A stretch of DNA of 14,064 nt from Actinomycetes bacterium (lineage in GTDB: Bacteria; Actinomycetota; Actinomycetes; Propionibacteriales; Propionibacteriaceae). Location: assembly GCA_029778515.1 (NCBI GenBank), contig JAKOQD010000117.1, positions 1 through 14,064 of the forward strand, written 5' to 3'. Shown in pieces: positions 1 to 10,042 of the stretch (within the stretch, counting starts at the first letter, position 1; each line of letters starts with the position of its first letter). Below the pieces are notes generated by a model. That model saw only the letters and a program-made list of their open reading frames with translations, did not search any database and was not told the origin of the DNA. The translations under genes and the position numbers were made by a program.

Positions 1-1085
1 CGCCGCAGCCGGGTGAAGGTCCAGTCCTTCTTGCCGGTCTGGGTGATCTGGAGGTGCCCGCGCACCGCGAGGTCGATGATCGTTGCGGTCACGTCGGAGT
101 TGTCCGCGGTCGCGTCCAGCAGCGTGCCGAGTTCACCCGGACGCGCGCCGTCCGGCGGGTTGAAGCGGACCGCGACCGGTGCGTCCTGGCTCGCGTAGCC
201 GACGCTGACCTCCTGATTCGGCGCCGGCACGACCCCGGGGGTGAGGCCGAGGTAGACCTGGTCACGCCGGCTGCGCCGCGTCCGGCGGAAGACGGCAGCG
301 AGACCGAGCGCGGCGAGCACCGCCGTCACACCACCGGTCACCGGAGTCACCGGGAACATGTTCGAAACGGTGAACCGACGCTCCAGCCGGGCCTCAGCCC
401 CAGTGAACGTGCCCGCGGGGAAGCCCGCGACCACCTGCATGCCGGTGCCCTCGCCGATACCCATGGTCGAGAAGGTGGCGCTCTCGCCGGATTGCTGCGC
501 AACGCAGGCCTCGGTGAAGCCATAGCCGGTGAAGCAGGCGCTCTTGGTGACGTAGGCCGGACCACGAACGGTCGCCGACGCGTTGTCGATCGGAATCTCC
601 CAACCCGTGCCGACGGCGTTCCAGTTGAACTCGTCCAGCCCGGATTGCGCGTGGTCGGGTGCGATCAGCCCGCGCATGGACAGGTAGATCACATAGGACT
701 GAGTGCCGCTGAACTCCTGGTGCTCGTTGCCGACCCGCACCAGCAGGTTGCCGTCCTCGGTCTTGGTCTCAAGTTCGGCGTTCGCGCCGCTCGGGCTGTT
801 CGCCCCGGCCACCTCGATGTCGATCATCCGCCAGTGATCGGGGTCGTCGGCGATCTCTTGGCGAAGCGGGAAGGTCAAGTAGGGGCCGTGGCCGCTGTCA
901 CTGCCGAAGTCGAAGTCCAGCCGCAACTCGATGGCGGCTTTGCCCGAGGCGTCGACCTTCGCGATCACCTGGTAGTTCGAGACCGAGTCATCGTCGGAGT
1001 CGGCGAAGGCCTGCCCCGGTGCCCACGACAGCACACCGAGCACGACCAGAGCACCAGCCAGCGACCTGCACAGCATCCGGATCAT
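1..1085 (-). CDS. DUF2207 domain-containing membrane protein, N-terminal part (runs off window)
   Basis: This secreted or membrane protein is read from ATG 1085 down past position 1, so its C-terminus is missing and about 361 residues are visible. Residues 1-28 form a signal peptide: MIRM with a Cys/Arg, then a hydrophobic run rich in Leu, Val and Gly, ending at AFA before an acidic start (DSDDD). A beta-rich extracellular DUF2207 domain follows. Residues about 244-265 are a transmembrane segment followed by an Arg-rich stop-transfer patch (FRRTRRSRRD). The family's signature lies just after it: NPPDG (about 309-313), then GELGTLLD and DVTATIIDLAVRGHL, which in this family begins the cytoplasmic winged-helix-like part. 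The function of DUF2207 (YciQ-like) proteins is not established. No Shine-Dalgarno sequence precedes the ATG. A TAGGCT box sits 7 nt upstream, so the mRNA may be leaderless. The gene is divergent from nrtR. The family call is firm; the role is unknown. Confidence 0.88.
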   Translation of the reverse strand, partial: MIRMLCRSLAGALVVLGVLSWAPGQAFADSDDDSVSNYQVIAKVDASGKAAIELRLDFDFGSDSGHGPYLTFPLRQEIADDPDHWRMIDIEVAGANSPSGANAELETKTEDGNLLVRVGNEHQEFSGTQSYVIYLSMRGLIAPDHAQSGLDEFNWNAVGTGWEIPIDNASATVRGPAYVTKSACFTGYGFTEACVAQQSGESATFSTMGIGEGTGMQVVAGFPAGTFTGAEARLERRFTVSNMFPVTPVTGGVTAVLAALGLAAVFRRTRRSRRDQVYLGLTPGVVPAPNQEVSVGYASQDAPVAVRFNPPDGARPGELGTLLDATADNSDVTATIIDLAVRGHLQITQTGKKDWTFTRLR

Positions 1086-1092
1086 GCGTTCG

Positions 1093-1098
1093 AGCCTA
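1093..1098 (-). promoter_or_regulatory. Candidate -10 box (TAGGCT) for a leaderless DUF2207 mRNA
   Basis: On the minus strand TAGGCT fits the actinobacterial TAnnnT -10 pattern and lies 7 nt before ATG 1085. Transcription would then start at or next to the A of the start codon. No ribosome binding site is visible in this interval, and I see no clear -35. The call rests on spacing and pattern only. Confidence 0.35.
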
Positions 1099-1209
1099 AC
1101 AAGAGCATCTGACGGCCGCTGCCCGTGGCTATCCTGACTAGACCCTGGTCCGGCCGCAGGTCGGATCGTGGGTGGGAGCGTTGGAGTTGGGCCGATCGAT
1201 TGGGGTGCG

Positions 1210-2115
1210 ATGACTGCGCAGGCGGTGGCTGCGGAGCTTCTGGCCGTCGTTGTGGCCATGGTCGATGGACAGCCGTCCGTCCTCACCCTCGGCGAGCCAC
1301 CGCGGCTACCGGCGGGCCCGCTGCTGCCGAGCCATCGCTCGTTGCAGGCGGCCACCAGGGCGTGGGTCGAGGAGCAGACCGGACGCCGGCTTGGCTACCT
1401 CGAACAGCTGTACACCTTCGCCGATCTGGACCGCGACGACGGTCGGGGCGGACGGCCGATCTCGGTCTCCTACCTCGGCCTGACCAATCCCGGCGATGAG
1501 CTCGCGATCGGCAAGTGGCAGCCGTGGTACGACCTGCTGCCCTGGGAGGACCGCCGTCCCGATGTGGCCGGGATCGATGTCACCGGCCCGCTGCTCGCTT
1601 GGGCGGACACCGATCTGGAGACGAGCACGGAGCGACGGCAGCGCGTCGCGATCAACTTCGGCCTCGACGAACACTCCTGGCAGCCGGAACTGGTGCTGCA
1701 GCGCTATGAGTTGCTCTACGAAGCTGGGCTGGTGCCGGAGTCCCCGTCCGCGTGGCGACGGCCGGACGCGGAACTCGCGGCCGGCGTCCGCATGCTCGGC
1801 GACCATCGGCGGATTCTCGCCACGGCACTGGCGCGGCTGCGGGCCAAGATCACCTATCGGCCGGTGGTGTTCGAACTGCTGAGCCCGACCTTCACGCTGC
1901 GCCAACTGCAGGACTGCGTCGAGGCCCTGGCCGGACGTGCAGTGCACACCCAGAACTTCCGGCGCCTGATCGACCAGCAGGCGCTGGTCGAGGAGACCGG
2001 CGAACTGGAGACGAGCACCGGCGGACGCCCCGCGCGGCTCTATCGGTTCCGCCGCCAGGTGCTCGCCGAACGCCACTTCTCGGGCACCAAGCTGCCGACG
2101 AGCCGCGTCCGCTGA
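1210..2115 (+). CDS. nrtR: NrtR-type Nudix-related transcriptional repressor of NAD biosynthesis
   Basis: This is a two-domain regulator of about 301 residues. The N-terminal Nudix-like domain carries the NrtR hallmarks RAWVEEQTG (about 50-58) and [12 protein letters not shown] (about 64-75). The Nudix box is degenerate: the REUxEE catalytic core is not intact, as expected for a sensor that binds ADP-ribose-type ligands rather than hydrolysing them. The C-terminal part (about 217-282) is a winged helix with [14 protein letters not shown], then NFRRLI and [11 protein letters not shown], typical of the family. In NrtR proteins this domain binds operators of NAD genes. The gene lies 118 nt upstream of nadA in the same direction, a known actinobacterial arrangement. 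I chose ATG 1210, preceded by GGGG. An in-frame GTG at 1168 would add 14 residues and has AGG upstream, so the start is uncertain. The family call is strong from motifs plus neighbours. Confidence 0.9.
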   Translation: MTAQAVAAELLAVVVAMVDGQPSVLTLGEPPRLPAGPLLPSHRSLQAATRAWVEEQTGRRLGYLEQLYTFADLDRDDGRGGRPISVSYLGLTNPGDELAIGKWQPWYDLLPWEDRRPDVAGIDVTGPLLAWADTDLETSTERRQRVAINFGLDEHSWQPELVLQRYELLYEAGLVPESPSAWRRPDAELAAGVRMLGDHRRILATALARLRAKITYRPVVFELLSPTFTLRQLQDCVEALAGRAVHTQNFRRLIDQQALVEETGELETSTGGRPARLYRFRRQVLAERHFSGTKLPTSRVR

Positions 2116-2116
2116 C

Positions 2117-2152
2117 GCCCCTTCGGGCTGGTCGAGCTGTCGAGACCACCAC
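2117..2152. repeat. Intergenic REP-like palindromic repeat after nrtR
   Basis: The repeat starts one base after the nrtR stop. A small GCCC-CTTC-GGGC hairpin (2117-2128) is followed by an imperfect palindrome with arms TGGTC (2129-2133) and GACCA (2144-2148) enclosing two TCGA boxes. A similar 21-nt segment occurs at 9941-9961 inside another gene. Elements of this look (TGGTCGAG...TCGAGACCA) are, as I recall, common between genes in several actinobacterial genomes; that is recollection and not shown by this window. It may also help end nrtR transcription. Confidence 0.45.
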
Positions 2153-2182
2153 CATCGGCTGAGTCCAACTGGCGGACTACCC

Positions 2183-2211
2183 TTTGCACCGCTTTTGCTC
2201 AGATGTAGCAT
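2183..2211 (+). promoter_or_regulatory. Candidate nadABC promoter
   Basis: A possible -35 (TTGCAC, 2184-2189) is 16 nt from a -10-like TAGCAT (2206-2211), which fits TAnnnT. Transcription would start near 2218, giving a leader of about 16 nt that contains the strong ribosome binding site GAGAGGGG (2221-2228), 5 nt before ATG 2234. This spacing also decides the nadA start over the upstream in-frame TTG at 2195, which lies within the promoter itself. Confidence 0.45.
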
Positions 2212-2213
2212 AA
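2193..2213. promoter_or_regulatory. Candidate NrtR operator at the nadA promoter
   Basis: An imperfect inverted repeat has arms TTTTGCT (2193-2199) and AGCATAA (2207-2213), separated by 7 nt, with 6 of 7 arm positions complementary. It covers the spacer and the -10 box of the candidate nadA promoter, where a repressor would block RNA polymerase. A nearby TAAGTGTA (2211-2218) could be part of an alternative site. The link to NrtR is inferred from position; I have no matched consensus. Confidence 0.3.
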
Positions 2214-2233
2214 GTGTATCGAGAGGGGTTCCT

Positions 2234-3226
2234 ATGACCGCCAACGTGACCGTGGAGACCGCGGCCGACTGCTATCCCCGCGTCGCCAACGTCGTCCCAG
2301 CCGTCGAGTGGGCCACCATGGCCGACGATGTGGACGCGATTCTGCGGCTCAAGCGTGGGCGCAACGCCGTGATCCTGGCGCACAACTACATGACGCCCGA
2401 GATCTTCCATGGTGTCGCTGACATCGTCGGCGACTCCCTGGCGCTGGCACGCGAGGCCACCACCGTCGAAGCCGACGTGATCGTGCTGGCCGGCGTCCAT
2501 TTCATGGCCGAAACAGCCAAGCTGCTCAACCCCAGCAAGACCGTACTGATCCCCGATCTGGCCTCCGGATGCTCACTCGCCGAGTCGATCACGCCGGCGG
2601 ACGTCCGCGCACTGCGGTCCGCACACCCCGGCGTGCCGGTGGTCACCTACGTGAACACCTCGGCGGCAGTGAAGGCCGAATCGGACATCTGCTGCACCTC
2701 CGGCAATGCCGTCCGGGTCATCGAGAGCCTGCAGGTGCCGAAGGTGATCATGATCCCGGACCGCTTCCTCGCGGCGAACGTTGCCAGGCAGACCGGGGTG
2801 GAGGTGATCGTGCACCCGGGTGCCTGCGAGGTACACGAGCGGTTCACCCCTGCCGACATCGAGCAGGTACGCGTTGACTATCCGGGCGTGACCGTGCTGG
2901 CCCATCCCGAGTGCCCGCCCGAAGTCGTGGACGTAGCCGACTACGCCGGATCCACCGCCCAGATGCTGAACTACGTTGAAGTACGTCGCCCTGCCAAGGT
3001 GGCCCTGATCACCGAGTGCTCGATGAGCGACAACGTCGCCCAGCAGTTCCCCGAACTGGAGTTCGTCCGGCCCTGCAATTTGTGCCCGCACATGAAGCGC
3101 AACACGCTCGCCAATATCCGGTACTCGCTGGAGACCCTGACCAATGAGGTCATCGTGCCCGAGGACGTGGCCGACCGGGCACGCCTCGCGGTCGAGCGGA
3201 TGCTAGCGGTTGGTACCGGCAAATGA
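2234..3226 (+). CDS. nadA: Quinolinate synthase NadA
   Basis: This cytoplasmic [4Fe-4S] enzyme condenses iminoaspartate (from NadB) with dihydroxyacetone phosphate to quinolinate, the second step of aspartate-derived NAD synthesis. The protein is 330 residues, normal for the family. Visible motifs are AHNYMTPEI near the N-terminus, [11 protein letters not shown] with Cys113, [11 protein letters not shown] (Cys153-154), [19 protein letters not shown] (Cys227), TECSMSDN, and [11 protein letters not shown] (Cys281 and Cys284). The three cluster ligands are expected to be Cys113, Cys227 and one Cys of the CxxCPxMK motif, probably Cys284. The start at ATG 2234 is set by GAGAGGGG 5 nt upstream. The stop overlaps the nadB start (ATGA), so nadA is the first gene of a coupled nadABC operon. 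It is likely repressed by the adjacent NrtR. Confidence 0.97.
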   Translation: MTANVTVETAADCYPRVANVVPAVEWATMADDVDAILRLKRGRNAVILAHNYMTPEIFHGVADIVGDSLALAREATTVEADVIVLAGVHFMAETAKLLNPSKTVLIPDLASGCSLAESITPADVRALRSAHPGVPVVTYVNTSAAVKAESDICCTSGNAVRVIESLQVPKVIMIPDRFLAANVARQTGVEVIVHPGACEVHERFTPADIEQVRVDYPGVTVLAHPECPPEVVDVADYAGSTAQMLNYVEVRRPAKVALITECSMSDNVAQQFPELEFVRPCNLCPHMKRNTLANIRYSLETLTNEVIVPEDVADRARLAVERMLAVGTGK

Positions 3227-4722
3227 CTCACGTTGTGGACGCAGGCTGCCCGGTCATCATCGGCGCAGGTCTGGCCGGCCTGGTCGCCGCTATCGAACTC
3301 AGCCCAATGCCCTGCATCGTGCTCAGCGCCGGCGCGGTCAGCACCGGAACTTCCACCGGCTGGGCTCAGGGTGGTGTGGCCGCAGCGGTCGGCCCAGACG
3401 ACGACCCCACCCTGCACGCGCAGGACACCCTCGCCGCGGGCGCCGGACTGTGCGAACCGGAAGCCGTCCAAGCGATCACCGCGGCAGCACCGGACGCGAT
3501 CCGCTGGCTCGCCGAGCAGGGTGCCCGCTTCGACCACGAGGCCGACGGCAGCCTGCGGCTCGGCCTCGAAGGCGCGCACAGCCGACGAAGGATCGTCCAC
3601 GCCCGGGGCGACGGCACGGGCGCCGAACTGTTGCGCACCGTGCTCGACAGCGCACGTGAACTGAGTTCCGTATCGCTGTGGGACCACTCCCCCGCCACCG
3701 ACGTCATCGTTTCGGGCGGACGAGTCGTCGGCGTCCGGGTGAGCACGCCGGACGGACCGGTGGAAGTCCTGTCCCCGACTGTGATCCTGGCGACAGGCGG
3801 CATCGGCGGCCTGTTCAGCCACACCACCAACCCACTCGGATCGCGCGGACAAGGGCTGGCGCTCGCCCATCGCGCCGGTGCCACGCTGCGCGACGTGGAG
3901 TTGGTGCAGTTCCACCCGACCGCGCTCGACGTGCACCTCGACCCGATGCCGCTGGTCAGCGAGGCCGTGCGCGGCGAAGGCGCGATCCTGGTGAACGAGG
4001 GCGGCGAGTGGGTGCTGGCGAACCCGCTCTCGGCCCGCGACGTCGTCTCCCGCGCCGAATGGGCGCAACTCCAGGCCGGGCATCGGGTCTTCCTGGACGC
4101 TCGAGAGCATCCCGGCGAGCGCTTCGCCGCGCTCTTCCCGTCCATCCACGCCACCGCGCTGGCCGCAGGACTCGACCCGGCCCGCGACCTACTGCCGGTC
4201 CGGCCGGCGGCGCATTACCACATGGGTGGCGTGCTGGTTGAGCTCAGCGGTGCCAGCAGCGTGTCTGGGCTGTACGCGGTCGGCGAGGTGGCCTCGACCG
4301 GACTGCACGGCGCGAACCGTCTGGCCAGCAACTCGCTGCTCGAAGCCGTGGTGTGCGGGCGCTGGACCGCACAGCATCTGCGCAGGACGGCCAACCTCAC
4401 GCCGACGAAGGCACCGCTGCCGGACTGGCGCACCTGGGGAGACGTGACCGGTAGCCGGCCGGCCGATCCGCGGGTGGCCGCGGTGCGGCAGATCGTCAGC
4501 CGGCACGCGGGCGTGCTGCGCAACGAGGATGGTCTCGCCACCGCGCTCACCGCGCTCCAGCCCTACCTCGACACCGATGCCGGGTTGGTCGCCGAACTGT
4601 TGGTTTCCGCAGCCCGTGGACGCACCGAATCCCGCGGCGCCCACACCCGCACCGACCATCCGGGAACCGTGGAGCCGGCTGAGCACACGCACACCGCCGC
4701 CCTGGAAGGAGCCGCCCGATGA
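3223..4722 (+). CDS. nadB: L-aspartate oxidase NadB
   Basis: This FAD-dependent enzyme oxidises L-aspartate to iminoaspartate, which NadA consumes. The 499-residue protein belongs to the succinate dehydrogenase/fumarate reductase flavoprotein family. The dinucleotide-binding GAGLAG lies at 14-19, followed by the [17 protein letters not shown] segment that is typical of NadB. HYHMGG (about 331-336) and [12 protein letters not shown], with the conserved Arg near 366, form substrate and FAD contacts in the family. The C-terminal helical domain is present, and its last about 30 residues are rich in Thr, His and Arg. It overlaps nadA by 4 nt at the start and nadC by 4 nt at the end. No good Shine-Dalgarno precedes ATG 3223, which supports translational coupling to nadA. 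No defect is visible. Confidence 0.96.
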   Translation: MTHVVDAGCPVIIGAGLAGLVAAIELSPMPCIVLSAGAVSTGTSTGWAQGGVAAAVGPDDDPTLHAQDTLAAGAGLCEPEAVQAITAAAPDAIRWLAEQGARFDHEADGSLRLGLEGAHSRRRIVHARGDGTGAELLRTVLDSARELSSVSLWDHSPATDVIVSGGRVVGVRVSTPDGPVEVLSPTVILATGGIGGLFSHTTNPLGSRGQGLALAHRAGATLRDVELVQFHPTALDVHLDPMPLVSEAVRGEGAILVNEGGEWVLANPLSARDVVSRAEWAQLQAGHRVFLDAREHPGERFAALFPSIHATALAAGLDPARDLLPVRPAAHYHMGGVLVELSGASSVSGLYAVGEVASTGLHGANRLASNSLLEAVVCGRWTAQHLRRTANLTPTKAPLPDWRTWGDVTGSRPADPRVAAVRQIVSRHAGVLRNEDGLATALTALQPYLDTDAGLVAELLVSAARGRTESRGAHTRTDHPGTVEPAEHTHTAALEGAAR

Positions 4723-5576
4723 GGGCACTGCCTCGAATCGTGATCAAACCGCTGGTGCGCGCCGCGTTGCTCGAAGACCTCGGCCGCGCGGGCGACCTCA
4801 CCACGGACGCGATCATCGACGCCGACGCCACCGCCGAAGTCGCCCTGGTCACCCGCGAACCGGGAGTTGTCGCCGGGTTGGGTTGTGCGGCGCTCGCCTG
4901 GGAGCTGGTCGATCCGCGCATCGTTCTCACCGTCGAACGACCGGACGGGACCCGCGTGCAACCCGGTGACGTGATCGCTACCGCGTCCGGCCCGGCCAGG
5001 GGCCTGCTCACCGGCGAGAGGGTAGCCCTGAACTTCCTCGGTCACCTCTCCGGCGTAGCCACCGGCACCGCAACGATCGCGGACGCCATCGCGCACACGG
5101 CAGCCAGGGTGGCCGACACCCGCAAGACCATCCCCGGCCTGCGCGCGCTGCAGAAGTACGCCGTCGTGGCCGGCGGCGGGGCCAACCATCGCTTCGGGCT
5201 CGACGACGCCGTGCTGATCAAGGACAACCACATCGCGGTCGCCGGTGGCGTCCGCGCGGCGGTGACCCGCGTCCGCGCGCACGTGGGCCACCTGGTGAAG
5301 GTCGAAGTCGAGGTCGACTCGCTCGCCCAGTTGGCCGAACTACTGGAGGTGGGTGCCGACGCCGTCCTGCTCGACAACATGACGCCCGAACTGCTGCGCG
5401 AAGCAGTCGCGATGGTCGACGGACGCATCGTCACCGAGGCCTCCGGCCGAATCACGCCGGAAACGGCGGTACCGATCGCCGAAGCCGGTGTCGACCTGAT
5501 CTCGGTCGGCTGGTTGACCCACTCGGCGCGGGTGCTGGACATCGGCCTCGACCACGTGACCGGTACGGCAGGCTGA
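4719..5576 (+). CDS. nadC: Nicotinate-nucleotide pyrophosphorylase (carboxylating) NadC
   Basis: NadC, also called quinolinate phosphoribosyltransferase, uses PRPP to turn quinolinate into nicotinate mononucleotide with loss of CO2, where the de novo route joins the common NAD pathway. The protein is 285 residues, the usual length. Motifs are EDLGRAGDLTTDAI near the N-terminus, ERVALNFLGHLSGVAT, RKTIPGLRALQKYAV (Arg135-Lys136), GGGANHRFGLDDAVLIKDNH (Lys168, His171), VEVEVDS, DAVLLDNM, and the terminal EASGRIT and DLISVGWLTHS. Arg135, Lys136 and Lys168 correspond to basic PRPP and quinolinate contacts of the family. The ATG overlaps the nadB stop, and GGAAGGA (4704-4710) gives it its own strong ribosome binding site 8 nt upstream. 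It is the last intact gene of the operon. A 7-bp inverted repeat (5566-5572/5588-5594) spans the stop codon and might be a weak terminator. Confidence 0.97.
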   Translation: MRALPRIVIKPLVRAALLEDLGRAGDLTTDAIIDADATAEVALVTREPGVVAGLGCAALAWELVDPRIVLTVERPDGTRVQPGDVIATASGPARGLLTGERVALNFLGHLSGVATGTATIADAIAHTAARVADTRKTIPGLRALQKYAVVAGGGANHRFGLDDAVLIKDNHIAVAGGVRAAVTRVRAHVGHLVKVEVEVDSLAQLAELLEVGADAVLLDNMTPELLREAVAMVDGRIVTEASGRITPETAVPIAEAGVDLISVGWLTHSARVLDIGLDHVTGTAG

Positions 5577-5580
5577 TCGG

Positions 5581-5887
5581 TTGTTCACCTGCCGGCTGCT
5601 GCTCGTCGATGAAGGCCCCCGTACTACGACGGCGAACGACGACTCACCGGACCCGACGATCGGCGTTTCGGCGACCCTGAACGCACCCCTGTGCCCCTGC
5701 GCAACGTCGGCCGGGTAACAGGTTGGTTCGTCCTGAGGTTCGAGGCCATCCACCGCGGCCGGCCGGCCGGCCGGCTTGCGCCGGGCGCGTCGAGCGGGCC
5801 TACAGCATTCCGCTGGAAGCACTGCCCGCCAGCAACGCGCTGCTCCAAAACCGTGCGGATACGGCGCCACCGCCGCCCGAACTGTAG
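5581..5887 (+). pseudogene. Decayed coding region A downstream of nadC (frameshifted, unrecognised)
   Basis: No intact reading frame covers this stretch, but successive segments look coded. The frame of 5581 reads LFTCRLLLVDEG to about 5616. Across a CCCCC run the frame of 5619 continues with YYDGERRLTGPDDRRFGD and VGRVTGWFVLRFEAIHRGR to about 5756. After the (CGGC)5 tract the frame of 5801 reads YSIPLEALPASNALLQNRAD and ends in PPPPEL at a TAG (5885-5887). Third codon positions are mostly G or C in each segment, as in intact genes here. One extra C at the first junction and one extra 4-bp unit at the second would join them into one protein of about 100 residues. I do not recognise the family. 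True decay, sequencing error or chance are all possible; decay seems likeliest. There is no clear start codon or ribosome binding site. Confidence 0.4.
5756..5775. repeat. Tetranucleotide tandem repeat (CGGC)5
   Basis: There are five perfect copies of CGGC in a row. The tract sits exactly where the coding-like frame of region A changes. A gain of one unit, or a loss of two, would restore the reading frame across it. Such tracts are prone to replication slippage, so this may be the cause of the frameshift. Confidence 0.85.
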
Positions 5888-5893
5888 CGCGCC

Positions 5894-6309
5894 ATGCCCG
5901 AGGATCCCCTCAGCATCGCCGAGCACCCCGGCGCGTCCATCGGGTTCATCGAGGACGCGCAGCGAGCCGAGTGGGCCCAGCTGGGGCTGGGCTGGCGGCG
6001 GGGGACGTTCGCGATCAGCGGCACCTGGTTCGAGGATGCCCAAAGCTACGTGCTCCTCCTGCGATTCGCTGGAGTGGCTCCGCGATCAGCACCCGAGATA
6101 TTCCGCGCCGCGCACCTACCAGGTGGTCGACAAGGTGACCGGCCAAATCACCACCGAATCAGCGGCTGCCGACAGCCCACTGGCTGATCGCCTGAGCCGA
6201 GCCACCCGCCACCAGGACGGGCCGTGGGCAGGACTGTGGTGGTCCACGCCTCGAACCGGGGCGCCTGACGAGTTTCGCCACCGTGACCTCGTAGCGTTAC
6301 GGTGTCCCA

Positions 6310-6320
<11 letters not shown>
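5894..6320 (+). pseudogene. Decayed coding region B upstream of glgP (single frameshift, unrecognised)
   Basis: An ATG at 5894 opens a segment with almost every third codon position G or C: MPEDPLSIAEHPGAS, then FIEDAQRAEWAQLGLGW, then WFEDAQSYVLLL, to about 6061. The same frame then loses this character, while the next frame takes over with DSLEWLRDQHPRYSAPRTY, QVVDKVTGQITTESAAADS and PWAGLWWSTPRTG, to a TGA at 6318-6320 that overlaps the glgP start. Removing one base near 6060-6063 fuses both into a product of about 141 residues. The intact first frame stops at 6185-6187 and would give a 97-residue protein with an unrelated tail. I recognise no family. It may have been a separate gene from region A, whose stop lies 6 nt before this ATG. 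No ribosome binding site is evident. A real short protein of 97 residues cannot be excluded. Confidence 0.45.
6298..6303 (+). promoter_or_regulatory. Candidate -10 box (TACGGT) for a leaderless glgP mRNA
   Basis: TACGGT matches TAnnnT and is followed by exactly 6 nt before ATG 6310, placing the transcription start on the A of the start codon. No Shine-Dalgarno sequence is present between them. The arrangement is the same as at 13226-13231. An overlapping alternative, TAGCGT (6292-6297), would give a 6-nt leader. Confidence 0.35.
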
Positions 6321-8874
<2,554 letters not shown>

Positions 8875-8879
8875 GCCGC

Positions 8880-8917
8880 AACGGTCTCTGAGGAACGAGC
8901 GTTCCTCAGAGACCGTT
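8880..8917. terminator. Bidirectional stem-loop terminator between glgP and the dehydrogenase gene
   Basis: A perfect 17-bp inverted repeat (8880-8896 pairs with 8901-8917) encloses a 4-nt loop, GAGC. It begins 5 nt after the glgP stop, and its last base is the first base of the opposing gene's stop codon. The T-run after it is poor, but a stem this long between convergent genes is most simply a shared terminator. Confidence 0.85.
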
Positions 8918-10020
8918 CATGTCCCGAGCGGGACCGCGACAAGTTGATCGTCGTCCGCGCCCGGGTTGCCGCGGGCGGTGTTGTTGGTCAGCACCCAGAG
9001 CTGGTCACCGACGGCCTCGACCGCTCGGATCCGGCCCAGGTCGCGCAGGAACACGTCCGGCTCGCTGAGACCGTTCGAGGTGAGCCGGCTGTGCCAGACC
9101 CGTTCGCCGCGGAGGGCCGCCAGGTAGATCTCACCAACCGGTGTGACCGCGATACCGCTGGGGGAAGCTTCGTCGGTCGTCCAGACGAGCAGCGGCGCGG
9201 TGACCCCGCTCGCGTTCGTGGCGCCCTCGGTCTGCGGCCAACCGTAGTTCGCGCCAGCTTTGATCAGGTTGAGCTCGTCATACGCGTTCTGCCCGAACTC
9301 ACTGGCGTAGAGCCGCCCGGACGCGTCCCACCCGAGTCCCTGCACGTTGCGGTGGCCGTAGCTATAGACGGCGTTGCCGAACGGGTTGTCGTCCGGGATC
9401 GAGCCGTCGGGATGTACCCGCAGGATCTTGCCGCCGAGCGAGTCCCTGTCTTGGGAGTTCCGGGTGTTGCCGGCATCACCGGTGCCGATGTAGAGGTTGC
9501 CGTCAGGGCCGAAGCGCAGCCGTCCGCCGTTGTGGTTGCCGGCCTTCGGGATGCCGGTGACGATGGGGCGCGAATCGGCCAGCCCACCGTCGTAGCGGTA
9601 ACGCACCACCCGGTTGTCAGCCGCCGCGGTGTAGTAGAGGTACAGCAGTTGATCGCTGGCGAAGGCTGGCGATAGTGCGATGCCGAGCAGCCCGCCTTCG
9701 CCGCCAGGACGGACACCGTCCACCTTGGCGACCGTCTGCAATTCTCCGGACGACGCGAGCCGGACCAGCTCGCCACGGTCCCGCAGGGTGATCAGCACGC
9801 TCTCGTCGGGCAGCCGGACGAAGTCCCACGGCACGTCGAGCTTCGTGGCGAGCACGCGGCGAGCAGCACTCGCCGGAGCCGAGCCGGTGGCGTCCGGGCT
9901 AGTCGAGACCTCGGTTCCGCTGGTCGAGCCACCCACTCCACCGGTAGAGCCGGTCGAGACCCCGGACGTGCACCCGCAGAGCAGCACTCCAGCGAGCAGG
10001 GCGACCACTATCCGGCTCAT
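8917..10020 (-). CDS. Lipoprotein, PQQ-dependent sugar (glucose/sorbosone) dehydrogenase family
   Basis: This is a 367-residue exported lipoprotein. The signal peptide MSRIVVALLAGVLLCGC ends in a lipobox with Cys17 as the lipidated residue. A Gly/Ser/Thr linker (18-50) leads to a six-bladed beta-propeller of the soluble PQQ glucose/sorbosone dehydrogenase type (compare YliI/Asd). Motifs are LDVPWDFVRLPD, GGEGGLLGIALSP, NHNGGRLRFGPDGNLYIGTG with the catalytic-type His163, GGKILRVHPDG, YSYGHRNVQGLGWD, and the blade motif DELNLIKAGANYGWP. Members oxidise aldose sugars outside the membrane using PQQ; the true substrate here is unknown. ATG 10020 was chosen because the signal peptide starts there; the open frame extends upstream but with non-coding character. 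It lies 22 nt after the transporter gene, so they are probably cotranscribed. Part of the linker is encoded by repeat-like DNA (9899-9961). Confidence 0.9.
   Translation of the reverse strand: MSRIVVALLAGVLLCGCTSGVSTGSTGGVGGSTSGTEVSTSPDATGSAPASAARRVLATKLDVPWDFVRLPDESVLITLRDRGELVRLASSGELQTVAKVDGVRPGGEGGLLGIALSPAFASDQLLYLYYTAAADNRVVRYRYDGGLADSRPIVTGIPKAGNHNGGRLRFGPDGNLYIGTGDAGNTRNSQDRDSLGGKILRVHPDGSIPDDNPFGNAVYSYGHRNVQGLGWDASGRLYASEFGQNAYDELNLIKAGANYGWPQTEGATNASGVTAPLLVWTTDEASPSGIAVTPVGEIYLAALRGERVWHSRLTSNGLSEPDVFLRDLGRIRAVEAVGDQLWVLTNNTARGNPGADDDQLVAVPLGT
9899..9961. repeat. Repeat-like segments inside the lipoprotein linker
   Basis: The positions 9941-9961 match 2128-2147, downstream of nrtR, at 17 of 20 bases with one extra base. 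Two further partial matches lie beside it: CTAGTCGAGACC at 9899-9910 and GCTGGTCGAGCC at 9919-9930. All lie in frame within the sequence encoding the Gly/Ser/Thr linker just after the lipidated Cys. Confidence 0.4.
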
Positions 10021-10036
10021 CGGGCAAGTCTGCCCG
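10021..10036 (-). promoter_or_regulatory. Hairpin directly before the dehydrogenase start codon
   Basis: A 6-bp inverted repeat (CGGGCA-AGTC-TGCCCG) ends at the base before ATG 10020. In the mRNA it would fold over the place where a ribosome binding site should be, and no other good binding site is visible. It might tie translation to ribosomes finishing the upstream transporter gene 22 nt away. Confidence 0.25.
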
Positions 10037-10042
10037 CGGCGA

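Noticed and set aside
54..1112. A 352-residue open frame on the plus strand
   Set aside because: It is antisense to the DUF2207 gene, has Arg/His/Gly-biased composition and no family motifs; long antisense frames are expected at this GC.
2971..4149. A 392-residue minus-strand open frame across nadA and nadB
   Set aside because: Shadow of two firmly identified genes, with no ribosome binding site or motif.
5340..5870. A 176-residue minus-strand open frame over nadC and the following spacer
   Set aside because: Mostly antisense to nadC; the forward strand has the better coding signal in the spacer as well.
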